64,000 nucleotides of DNA from Zopfochytrium polystomum. Its lineage: Eukaryota > Chytridiomycota > Chytridiomycetes > Chytridiales > Chytridiaceae. Below, piece after piece: positions 36,073 through 45,844 of this stretch. How positions within the stretch are numbered: position 1 is the first letter of the stretch; each line of letters begins with the position of its first letter. The stretch is taken from positions 620,001 to 684,000 of the forward strand of contig JAIVFJ010000006.1 of the NCBI GenBank assembly GCA_025765615.1, read 5' to 3'. The position numbers and the translations under genes were made by a program. The notes under the pieces were generated by a model. That model made no database searches. It was not told the DNA's origin and was given only the letters and a program-made list of their open reading frames with translations.

Positions 36073-38546
36073 TCACTTCTTCTTGCCTCCTCCTCCTCCG
36101 GCCGGCTTGGCTGCTGCTGCTGCTGCTGGCTTCGCCGCTGTCTGCTGCTGCTTCGGTGTTGCTGTCTGCTTCTGCGTAGTTGCTTGTTTAACCCGGCCAC
36201 CGCGCGCCCTTTGCGTCTTTCCGCGTCCCCCTGCAGACTTGCCGCCAGCTCCACCTCCACCAGCTTTGTTCGCCGCGGCTGGAGTCTTGCTGCCAGCACC
36301 TCCCTTTGCAGCTCCACCACCGCCTCCAGCCTTGGCTGCAGCACCACCGCCACCACACGCGGTCACACCGCCACGAGCAGCCTTGCCAACACCGGCACCG
36401 AGGCCTTTCCGCCTCCACCGCCTCCACTGCCTCCCGCAGCCTTGCCGGCAGCTCGCCACCACGTGCTGTCGCTGCAGCCGGTGTCTTGCCGCTCCTGCCT
36501 TGCCGCCTCCACCGCCGCCGCCCCGCACTGTTTGGGTCTTTCCACCGCCTCCCGCAGCCTTGCCCCCAGCTGTACCACCGCCTTTGCCACCTCCAGTTCC
36601 GCCGCCGCCACGTCCACCAGTCGCTGCAGCCGTCTTACCCACCCCGCCACCGACCTTACCACCACCGGCACCGCCGCCCCCGCCACGAGCTGTTGGCGTC
36701 TTTCTGCCTCCTCCTGCAGCCTTACCGGCAGCCCCGTCCCCACCAGCACCTTTGCCGGTGCCGGCCGCCCCGCCTCCGCCGCGACCCGCCGCAGCTGTGG
36801 GAGTCTTGCCCCCGCCGCCTCCCGCCTTGCCACCGCCTGCACCGCCGCCGCCGCCGCCGCCCCCGCCTCGCGCAGTCTGGGTCTTTCCTCCTCCTCCTCC
36901 TGCCCCGGCCTTGGCAGCACCACCAGCTCCACCGGCGCCATTGCCAGTCTTGGCCGCAGCCCCACCGCCGTCCCGCAGTCGTAGCTGGTGTTTTTCCGCC
37001 GGCACCCGCGCCGCCCTTCCCGCCCGCTGTCTTGCTTGCGCCGCCGCCGCGCGCGGTCCCGCCGCCGCCAGCTCCTTTGCCGCCACTTGCCGCACCACTA
37101 CCGCCGCCGCCGCCTCGTCCGGCCGTTGTCGCTTGTGTCTTGCCGCCACCGGCGCCTTTGGTAGCAGCTCCGCGAGCCGTCCCGGCTGCAGCAGCCTTGC
37201 CGCCGCCGGCTCCGGTTCCAGTCCCGGCGCCGCCACCGCCGCCGACTCCACCGTTGCAGCTGTCTTGCCGCCGCCTGCTCCCTTGCCGCCACCGGCTCCA
37301 GCTCCGCCGCCACCACGTGTAGTCGCCGCAGCAGGTGCCTTGCCGCCTGTGGCTGCCTTGCCGGCTCCGGCTCCGCCTCCGGTCCCGGCGCCGCCACCGC
37401 CGCTTTGCAGCTGTCTTGCCACCGCCTGCTCCCTTCCCGCCACTGGCACCAACTCCCGCTCCGGCGCCGCGTGCCGTCGCCGAAGCAGGTGTCTTGCCGC
37501 CTGTGGCTGCCTTGCCGGCTCCGACTCCGCCTCCGCCGCCGCCGCCACGTGTTACTGGGGTCTTTCCTCCGCCGCCGGTGCCCGCCTTGGCGGCAACCCC
37601 GCCAGCTCCTTTGCCGCCACCCGCGTCGGCGTCGCCGCCACCGCGTGCCGTCGCCGCGGCAGGTGTCTTGCCGCCGGCGGCTGCCTTGCCGGCTCCGGTT
37701 CCGGCTCCGGCCTTGGCGGCAGACCCGCCGCCGCCGACTGCACCGTTTGTTGCTGTCTTGCCACCGCCTACTCCCTTGCAGCCACCGCCTCCAGCTCCGG
37801 ATCCGGCGCCGCCGCCACCGCGTGCCGTCGCCGCAGCAGGTGCCTTGCCGCTAGCGGCCGCCTTGCCGCCTCCGGCTCCTGTCCCGGCCTTGGCGGCAGC
37901 CCCACCGCCGGCGGCACCGGAGTCTTCCCGCCCGCCTTGGCGGCAGTCCCACCGCCGGCGCCGCCACCAGCAGCAGTAGTGCCCTTCCCGGTACCCGTCG
38001 CAGCAGCCCCCTTCCCCTCGCCGGCGGCTACCGCATCCTTAGTCTTTCCGCCCGCCTCCGTCTTCCCACCGCCGCGCGAGCATCCGGCGCGGCGGAACAG
38101 CCGCGAACCCGCCGTGGACTTGAACGCGAGGCCGACCTCGTTGCACAGCGACTTTGCAGTCCTGTCCATAAACCTGTTGTCAAAGTCAGACAGCTTCTCG
38201 TCCCTGAGCTTTGAGGAAGTTTTTGTTGTCCTTGTTTTCGCGGAGGTAGTCGCGGATCGGGTGCGTGCCGACGGGCTTTTGTGCCATCACCCTCTTGTCT
38301 TCGCTGACACGGCGCAGCTGGCCGTGTTTGTGTGTGGGGTGGGGTGGGGGTTCGTTCGTACAAGGCTGTTACAACCGTCCACGCCCCTCACACCAAGCAG
38401 CCCTCACCATTCTTAGTGGTGGCCAGCTCATTTTCATTGAACGGGACATTTTTCTGCTCCTTGACTACCGATTTAGTTCCACCAAGGAGTCCACTGGTTG
38501 CCGTGTAGGTCTTCCCGAACTTGCCCGCGCCCAGTTCGGACTTGAG
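36073..38546 (-). pseudogene. Broken gene: kinase glycine-loop fragment plus Gly/Ala/Lys/Thr repeat tail
   Basis: Minus strand. A candidate exon 38546-38408 follows a good acceptor (CATCACAG) and encodes ELGAGKFGKTY and VVKEQKN, resembling the glycine-rich loop and catalytic lysine of a protein kinase N-lobe. The next block from 38317 reads PVGTHPIRDYLRENKDNKNF, then shifts frame at about 38206-38215 to DEKLSDFDNRFMDRTAKSL. From about 38060 the strand encodes long degenerate repeats built from GGGK, KTPTA and RGGGG, with several more frame changes, ending at TGA 36073-36075. Intron phases do not match at the first junction. The plus strand is also open across most of this region (35960-38416) but encodes only Pro/Ala/Leu-rich sequence. 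I judge this a decayed or badly resolved gene. Confidence 0.4.
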
Positions 38547-38886
38547 CTGTGATGGGGACAATCGGGGTTGCAATGATTATTGGTGGGTGGTTGCTATGGG
38601 TGTGTGTATGCTGCAAACTAAGAAGTTTAAATGGTCAACCAAGCAGAATCAACCCTCTATCCTTGTGTTTACTGCACAAAGGACTCAACCATACAGATCC
38701 CCCTTCACAGAATGAGCATTTTCAAAACTGTATCCTACCATATTCCAACCACACACCGGTTGACAGAGTTTTCCTTATCTAGCATGTACGAAATTATTAA
38801 TTAAGGGAAAAAGGCGAATTGGTGAAGCCAACCTCTGACTTTTTTCCTTCTGCCTGATTAAGGCAGCGAGCTTGTATCAGGCAGAG
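38547..38886. other. Spacer before tRNA-Ile
   Basis: AT-richer unique sequence with no gene visible. If the kinase-like gene once had more 5' exons they are not recognisable here. Confidence 0.35.
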
Positions 38887-38982
38887 GCTCTGTTAACTCA
38901 GTTGGTTAGAGTGTAGTGCTAATAAGCCCTCTTGTGGGCTTGAGGGACGCTAAAGTCACAGGTTCGATCCCTGTACAGAGCA
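38887..38982 (+). tRNA. tRNA-Ile (anticodon AAU), with intron
   Basis: The acceptor stem GCTCTGT pairs perfectly with ACAGAGC and the discriminator is A. D stem is ACTC/GAGT, T arm is ACAGG-TTCGATC-CCTGT. The anticodon stem TAGTG pairs with CGCTA (one wobble) and the loop reads CTAATA plus A across an intron at about 38925-38946, giving anticodon AAT at the standard position. A and B box promoter sequences are intact, so it should be transcribed by RNA polymerase III and need tRNA splicing. Confidence 0.92.
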
Positions 38983-40649
38983 CTCTGTGAGGACAACAGG
39001 CTGTTGAGCCTGTGACCTCAAATAAAAAGAGTATACCCTGCTTTTTTAACTGATAACTTGTGAGGATTATCAATTTGACTCGACCAAACAACATTTCACA
39101 AAAGTGACGTAACACGGCTGGACCCCATTTCTTATTATTTTCATGGGTTATTATTGTCCCTGCAAGCCAAACCACTGAGGTTTGGACTGTCTCTTAGCTG
39201 CGGCCATGTATATTATTCATGTTGTTATTACGCACTAAGTTGCAGGCCGAATGGCTCAGGCTGCTCTGCACTCGTGGCCAGAGGCTCTCTAGCTCAGTGG
39301 TGTAGAGCGCTCCCTTCAATGGGAAAGGTGCTAAGTTCGAGACATGCTGGCAGTCACTGACTGAATGAAGCAGAAATGCTAAGTTCTGCACAATGACTAA
39401 GCCTTCCCCCCCTCACTTTTGGAAATGGATTAGGATGATGTGCTTCAGTGGGTAGAAGTACAGAGTCCAGGTGTACACAGAGCTAACACAGAGCTGCTAC
39501 ATAAGCTACCATGATGAAAGGCCTCATGAAAGGGTATGAGATCATAGGGTTTTTTCTCCTTTCTTTGTTGATGATTTTTACTTATTTTTTCAATTAGTAG
39601 TTTATCCTGTTTTTCCTGTTTTTACTGTTTTATCTTTTATTTATTTGTTTGTTTATTGTCTCTGTGTGTGTCTCTTTTCTTTTGTGAGTGACTGTCTTCC
39701 TCTTTGCACCAACCAGCTCTCTCCATCTCCTCCATCTTTCTTGGCAGCTGATGCCAAGAAATGCTCCATGATTTTCTGAGCTGTCTTCCTTGTTTGATGG
39801 CTCAGCCCCATTGTTTGGTGACTCACTCCTCCTCTTTCTTCTTTGTTGTTTTATTTATTGTTTTGTTCTTTTGTATATGTTTTCCCCTCTTTTCCCTTCC
39901 TTCTTCCTTCACCCTGCTGATTCCAACCCTCTCCTATTTAAGCAGCCCACCCCCCATTCTTGTTGCCCCTTAGAACCTGTACCTGAATTCTTCTTGCCTG
40001 CCCTTATTCCTTCTCTGACTGTGTGTATGAGCTGGGGTGGCAGTCCCCTGGTGTGTGACAGGAGAATTGGTTCTCTTGGCCATTATGGCAGTGTGCTGGG
40101 TTCAAGTCCCAGTGCACCTCACCATTCTGCACATACTGTTTAGGCTGGTCTGGGGTAGGAGCTACTTGATGATGGATGGTGGGAGGGTAAAACTGTGGTA
40201 GTGCCTCGCCGGTTCCTGTCAATACATCGCTTCAAATCCAGGTCTCTCAAGGTGATATGAATGAGTTGGCTGGTCAGGTATTATGTGGTGGTATGGTCTC
40301 TCTGGTATTCCTCCCTGTCCCTGGTGATGGTTCCTTTGGCCTTTGGTGGGCCTGGTTCACTGGGTTCAGACCCTCTTCCTTTCATGCTAATACCTGTGGT
40401 TGTCTTTGGTGTCTTTCTTGTGTGTGGGAGTGGGTATTGACCTTCCTTGCTTCTAAGACAGGTTATTCTCTCTGGCTTGGTGAGGCAGAGGTCTGTCTCC
40501 TGGTAGGATGGAGCAAGAAGAGTCCCACTGTCTCCCACCCTGGTTGCACCCTCTTCCTTGGATTGAGTTGGAACACTCTCCTTGGAGTGAGACAAGTTGT
40601 GTCTGGTTCTGTTAAGTGGAAAACAGTTCTGATTTGGTTCAACAGGCAC
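38983..40649. other. Intergenic region with tRNA-like relics
   Basis: No protein gene is recognised. A tRNA-like relic lies at about 39284-39355. At 40096-40121 a perfect T-arm-like hairpin (CTGGG-TTCAAGT-CCCAG) stands without a credible cloverleaf. The section 39540-39960 is T/C-rich. The section 40150-40640 may be an extension of repeat R1, but only 40650 onward is matched elsewhere in this window. Confidence 0.4.
39284..39355 (+). tRNA. tRNA-like relic
   Basis: A D arm (GCTC-AGTGGTGTA-GAGC) with an excellent A box is followed by a four-pair anticodon-like stem with a six-base loop and a degenerate T arm (GTTCGAGAC). The acceptor stem does not pair. It is probably a tRNA pseudogene or the head of a tRNA-derived SINE. 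Confidence 0.35.
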
Positions 40650-41125
40650 CTCTGCACACTAACTGTTCCTTGTGTCTGCCCTTTGTCTCTCCAACCCCCT
40701 CCAACTCAGGGTTTGACTTGTTGTTTATTTCTTTTGTTGTTTCTTTTGATGGGTTGTAGTGGCTTGTCACTCCCCTTACCGATTCAGTCGGTCTCACCGA
40801 TCAAGTCGGTTCTGTCTCTGGTCTAACTTGGCTTTGGCCTTGTGCCCCAGATGAAACCCTTCTGTGTCTTGCACCAGAGGATTATGCTTTCTTTTGTGAT
40901 TGTGTCTGTTTCATGCTTTGGTGTGAGAAACCCCTCTTTTGTGTTAGAGATTTATTTGTGTTTTTCTTGGGCTTTTTAAGACCCCAAATACACTTTCCTG
41001 TCTAGTGCCCCTAGACACCCTCCTTTTGCCCCTATTCATTAGTCAGGATTGGTATTTAGGTCCATGCTCTAGTTTCCACCTATAGCCCTAGGTGAGGAGT
41101 TAGAGAGCACAGTCTCACAACTCCA
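40650..41125 (+). repeat. Dispersed repeat R1, copy 2 (longest view)
   Basis: The segment starts with CACACTAACTGTTCCTTGTG and CCAACCCCCTCCAACT, both present in reverse complement at 52260-52300. It ends with GAGAGCACAGTCTCACA, also present at 1660 and in reverse complement near 51735-51750. The three copies are clearly related but diverged by substitutions and indels. No coding capacity. Confidence 0.75.
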
Positions 41126-41654
41126 AGGAACGCATGGATGTGTGTGGAGTATGACTCTTCTTTCAGTTCGCATTTTAAGCTGGCTCAATTCCTCGGAGCA
41201 AAGTGACAGTGGCATTCTGACTTCTGCAACAGGTTAGTTCTGGTCTGAATGTGAGCCTTCTCGATTGCTTGTGTTTCCATGCACAAGTTCCCAGCTGGTG
41301 ACCTTCCAATCCCTCCATGGTCTGCTCACTTCTCTCTTTCCCCCCCCCCCCCCTTGTCACTGGCAACAACAACTAGTGAGTGCAGCAGTCTACCAAGAAT
41401 CTCCACCTGAGTGGCTTCACACCATCCAAGTCCACAGGGTGGAATTAGAGGCACAGGGGGCTTCCGGGACTTGAACCATGCGTTCTCAATACACATTGAA
41501 AATTGACGGGAAAATTTCTCGATTGACGGGCAAAACGCAGGAAAGTGCAGGAAAGGGTATGTGCACCCTACCTACCAACGACTCAGTCACTTTCGGCTTT
41601 CCGCTCGCGCAGCGTAGCTGACGGTGCCCACACTCAGCAGACCTTAGCGCACAT
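41126..41654. other. Intergenic region before the C2H2 gene
   Basis: Nothing recognisable apart from a 14-nt C run near 41341-41354. It should include the promoter and leader of the following gene. Confidence 0.4.
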
Positions 41655-42167
41655 ATGAAGTCGACCTTCTTCTGCACCACCTTGGGGTGCACTTACAAGA
41701 GTATGAAACGATTCAACACCAACCGGCACATTGTGCGAAATCACTTGGGGGCTGACACTATCCCTCGAAAGCGAGTATTTCGCCACCGACCAGAAGACAG
41801 GGCTTATTACCGAATGCATGGCCAAGTGGCCTCAAGGGAGCGTAACCGGGACAAACGGCGGAAGGCACAATACATTCGCTACCACTTGTTGGTGTTTTCA
41901 CTTCTTCTTAGTTTCACTAATCTTATTCTCGTCACATAGAGGGAAACGACTGCAAGTATTTTTGACAGATATACAACCTTCCCCTACAGCTGCTTCTGGT
42001 CAGACTAAAGCGCGTTTTGAGCGCGCCCGCCGGCGCTGGATCACTAAGCTCACTGCCGAGCTTGGTGCAGAGTAGGACGAGCGTTTCAATCCCAGAATTG
42101 AGCTCAACATTCTTGCAGCTCTCGAGCGAGAGCTCAATACCCGAGCGGCTGTCGGTTTCAGCTCGTA
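41655..42167 (+). pseudogene. Small C2H2 zinc-finger protein gene with an in-frame TAG
   Basis: Exon 41655-41887, a 52-nt intron (41888-41939, donor GTTGGT is weak, branch-like CACTAAT present, acceptor CACATAG) and exon 41940-42075 give 122 aa to a TAG at 42073-42075. The N-terminus has a single finger, C-X4-C-X12-H-X4-H (CTTLGC to HIVRNH), then a basic stretch. After the TAG the same frame continues with convincing protein sequence (DERFNPRIELNILAALEREL) to a TAA at 42165-42167, just before an AATAAA-like signal. This suggests a nonsense mutation (for example CAG to TAG) or readthrough. Nucleic-acid binding is inferred from the finger only. Confidence 0.5.
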
Positions 42168-43447
42168 ACTCATAATAAACTTATTTCAATAGCCTTTCCT
42201 CTGTCGATTCGTCAGTCCTGCCTGCTGGAGGCACTGACGCACTACAACGCGCAACTATTCAGCAATGCGCCACTACACCAGAGCCAGCCGGAACGTGGCC
42301 CGTGGCATTGTCCCATCCACTCAGCTAGTCAGAATGGCCACCCTGCCATCGCTCGAACGGCCCGCTGCCTCACAATCAATCTCAACTACACCGCCAAAAC
42401 TCAGGGCTGCGTCAATGTGCTCAGCTGCGTCAGCTGGGGTAAGGTGGTGTTTGGAGGACGCGAGGCTCTGCTGTCGTTCGCTGCAATGCCCAAGACAGAT
42501 AACGCTACATGAAGCAGCTGCAAGTGGTGAACGCGGGGCGGTGGAGACAGCGCCAGCTGTGCGATGACATCCCTCGTGGGCCGCGCGCAGTAGATCAGAG
42601 CGATTGTGTGATTATGACGTTGCCTACTGCATGTGGTTGGCAAGTAGGTCGATGATGGTGGAGAAGCGGCTGCCAGTCAGGGCCGGAAGAGGAGAGCAGG
42701 TCTGCAGGTAAATCTGGACAGACTGATATGACGACTTTTTCCTCCATTTTATTGCAGCAGCGCCAGTGGCGAGCAACTTGTCCAAACCTTGCAGCTTCAT
42801 CAACACAGAGAAGGTCCGCCTCTCAAGCACGCACGTTCCCGCTCTCGCACACAGACGACACCTCGTTGAGGGCGCGTTCAACCCACCGGCTGGTAGTCCT
42901 CGTTGCCCCCCCGCTTCTTTCGCCCACCCCCATCGATCGGCGTTCTGGCACAAGCGCGTGTGGTGCGCACAAGTTGTAGATCCACCAGCACCAGAAGGCG
43001 TCGCGAGAGGGAGAGGTGAAGGATGGGGAGTAGAGCGCCAAAGGAGGCGGGGGGAGAAATCAGAACGGCGATGGGGACGGTGCGGTGGAGATGATGGTGG
43101 TTGAGGAGAGGGAGGTGCGGCGGCGCCGATCCTTCTCATCATCCTCCTCCTCCTCGCCGCCGCCGCCAGCGCACCAGTTTCCATTCCCTCCCGGATGACA
43201 GAAACGGCGGCGCCCTCCCCTCGTCAGGACTCCTGTGGTACGTCTGCACCGAGCGACCATCGGTGCCAACAGCGACTGCTGTTCTGCCACTGCCACCGCC
43301 ACCGCCTTGCCTCGTCCTCACCAACTTCGCCGCGTCCCGCGCAACGGCTCCACCTCCGTTTCAATTATTTCTATTTCCTTGCTGTTTTGTTTGACTTCAC
43401 CTAAGTTGACAAAGGATATCCTTCTAGGTTGACGTCCCACACTCTTA
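42168..43447. other. Intergenic region
   Basis: No gene is supported. A 186-codon minus-strand frame (42624-43184) exists but is Pro/Arg/Ala-rich in its first half and has no motif. The rest is short overlapping frames. Confidence 0.35.
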
Positions 43448-44691
43448 TCAAAAATAGAGCCTTGCTCGTTCCTTTTCCTGTTGGCACCACGCAATTGATA
43501 GTAGGACTGAATCACACCAATCGTGCTTCAATCCGACCGAAAGGTCCAGTCGCTGAAGTACCCTCTCTTGAACGAGGATTGGTAGCACCTTCTTCGTTAC
43601 TTTTTTTTTGGCCGCTTGTCGAGCATTGCCCAATTGCAAACTTTTGCTAGGAGAAGCTGTATCTGCGTTTTTGTTGGACCTCTGTCAAGAAGTTGGCCGT
43701 TTCTGTGTCTGAAGCATGGGATTCGCACAAGCACTGTCAATCTCAGGTTCAATCTCTTCTACAACTGCCTCCGCATTTTTCTTTAATCGCCTTTGAGCGG
43801 TCCTCTGCTTCTGTGTCCCTGACTTTCGAGTAGCATGGGGTTTCTCATTGTCCTCGTTCTCTTCGTCCTTGACGACTTCTTCTTTCACTTCTTTGGGATC
43901 ATCCAGTTCACTAAATCCAGCCACTGATGAAAGCCAGCATTTCTAGTCGTTCGAAACTTTGAGAGAGCCTATACTCCCAACAGAAATCTGCTTCGCCATT
44001 TTCGAGTACCTTTCCTTCAAAATGGACAGAATTGAAACTTCCATTTCGATCAGTTTAACAAAAATATACTGCGTCGCTCAATCATGACTCCACTGCTGCC
44101 GTTCAAGTATATATGCGCGCGGAAGCCCTCAGCACGCGTTTGGCACTTGCAGTTCAATTTGAGCCAACGCTTCTCGAATTTTCGAGATCTGCTGCAGTCG
44201 GTCAGTGGTATTTTGAAGATCGTACACAGCCATCACTCCGTAATGCACCAATTCAAAAGAGCCTAGCTTATCAACCAATGTCGTCAACTGGCCCTCCTTC
44301 GGTGTTGACGGATTGGATTTTAAAACAGAATACCCAAGGTTCTTTGTCCCGACGTCGATACCAACAATGATTGTTGCTTTCGCCAGTTGGGGCTGAAAAT
44401 CTGCGCTACCCTTCAAAGCAGCCTTAATAGCTTCGAAGTACGCCGCTTTCGTGGTGCCGGAGGTTGGGGTTGCTCCAATTTTTGAAGAAATGCTCTTGAG
44501 AATTGCGTGAGTCTGATCGAGTGAAACATCTGAAGCATTTGTTTAGTATTTGTCGCATTATGAAACCACGCACACTTACAGAAGTCTGAGAACTTCGTAG
44601 GCTTAAGCTGCCGCCGTTGTTGATTTGGGACTCTCGAAGGCTTACACTGCCACCCTTGTTGCTTTGGGGCTCTCGCTATCGTTGGTTTCAT
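43448..44691 (-). pseudogene. CCE1: Cce1/Ydc2-type mitochondrial Holliday-junction resolvase, four in-frame stops
   Basis: Minus strand: exon 44691-44580, a 50-nt intron (44530-44579, donor GTAAGT, acceptor CTTCAG), then exon 44529-43448. After a Lys/Gln-rich start comes a SAP-like unit (ILKSISSKIGATPTSGTTKA), then the RuvC-like core: IIVGIDVGTKNLGYSVL (catalytic Asp), YILERQQW (catalytic Glu) and the C-terminal KHDWCDSVLLSIAW, matching the family's Lys-x-Asp-x-x-Asp ending. Intact members cut cruciform DNA in mitochondria. Four stops interrupt one otherwise continuous frame, at 44129-44131 (TGA), 44078-44080 (TGA), 43943-43945 (TAG) and 43685-43687 (TGA), with no frameshift. The TGA codons could each derive from CGA by C-to-T change. 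A Glu/Lys-rich insertion lies between the second and third motif. Confidence 0.75.
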
Positions 44692-44769
44692 CTTCAAAAC
44701 AATTCAGACAATTTTTTTTTCTCTATTCCATCACAACTCATTTCTTTATTCAACAGCGACTGCATAATT

Positions 44770-45512
44770 TTAAGTCCCTTCAGTGCTTGGGAGTGGGCCC
44801 GACAAATCTGCACTGGTTGTGTGCTTGTGTATGTCGACAATTACGTTCATAAAGTCCTCTGAAAACTCCCTTTGCTTCCCATTCGGTCGAGCTTTTTTCT
44901 GCAAGCGGTCATCTGCCTTTGCCTTCGACTTTCTCTTTGAAGACAGCTCTGTCTCCAGCAAACTTACAGGCTTCTCTGCAGACTTTCGTTCTCGGAGTTT
45001 TCGTTTCGCATCAGGGGTATCCTGTGCTTGTGCTCGAACGTTTGAAAATTCCTTAGCAAACTGTAAAGCGTCAAATATTTTGCTGCAGTTCGGCCCAGAT
45101 TGGTCCAAAATAGCTGCTGCTCGCAGAGGGGATATCGTTCGCTGAATTTGAACTTGTTGTATTTGCCTTGCAATTGTGCCAAGTTTCGAGATAAATGTTT
45201 GAACAGCGGCTGTTGTTCCAACTTCTTTTATCTTTCCACCTTCCCATCGCCAAACCTTGATCAACTCAATCCAATTTGGCTGGCTTGTAATATCGTATAG
45301 CGAGGGTTTCGCTTCAAAGTAGATTTCATAGACTGGGTAGCACTGCCGCATGGATCCAAGCGAACCCGGAAATAGGACATTTGTTAGCTGTTCATCAGAC
45401 TCCTTTGAAACATCAAAATTTCGCGAATGAAGTCCCCCGCATCCGTCCTGCAAAGCCCAATCTGGAAGACATTTCTGCGTGATTTGCGGCCATAAAATGG
45501 TAAGGCCATCTT
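44770..45512 (-). pseudogene. Unknown gene, 5'-truncated by a retrotransposon
   Basis: The minus strand is open with normal protein composition from the LTR edge at 45512 to TAA at 44770-44772 (about 247 codons). The visible part includes YPVYEIYFEAKPSLYD, WIELIKVWRWEGGK and a basic C-terminal half (KRKLRERKSAEK, SKRKSKAKADD) that could bind nucleic acid or enter the nucleus. No family is recognised. No start codon remains: the frame runs directly into the 3' LTR of the minus-strand chromovirus. It ends 78 bp before the resolvase start, with an AATAAA in the gap. Confidence 0.45.
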
Positions 45513-45820
45513 TGTCAGGAACAGGGCAGGACAGGACAAGGCAGGCAAGGAACTGAGAGGAGTGATGATTGTATTGGAAACAATAATTCACTTAAGGGAT
45601 GGGACAGGTCCCCCATCCCCCTTTTATACCTCTTGAGAGTGTTCCTTGTCAAGACTCAAAGAAAGTTCCAGAAAGAGCAATTAGTAATACAATGATACCA
45701 ATGATACCAATGACAACAAGACAAGTCAGGAAAGCAAAGAAGGTTCCAGAAGGTTCCACAAGGTTCCATGAAGGAATGTTCTAGAAGGTTCCAGAGGTTT
45801 CCAGAGGGTGATTCATAACA
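45513..45820 (-). repeat. 3' LTR of chromovirus copy 1
   Basis: 308 bp, nearly identical to 49007-49314 and lacking the 45-bp duplication found in the 353-bp LTRs of copies 2-4. It carries a four-unit GAA/TTC array plus a weaker block and a TATAAAA box. Confidence 0.9.
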
Positions 45821-45844
45821 TCATCTCCCCCTTTCAGGCCTCTT

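Noticed and set aside
35960..38416. 818-codon plus-strand open frame, Pro/Ala/Leu-rich
   Set aside because: It is antisense to the Gly/Ala/Lys repeats; GC-rich sequence without stops opens several frames at once, and no protein family features are present.
43448..44691. Nuclear stop-codon reassignment as explanation for in-frame TGA and TAG
   Set aside because: The intact neighbouring genes end normally at TAG, TGA and TAA and have no internal stops, so reassignment is unlikely.
41655..45512. Idea that the C2H2 gene, the resolvase and the truncated gene form one mobile element
   Set aside because: No terminal repeats, transposase or integrase were found around them, and strands and spacing give no further support.
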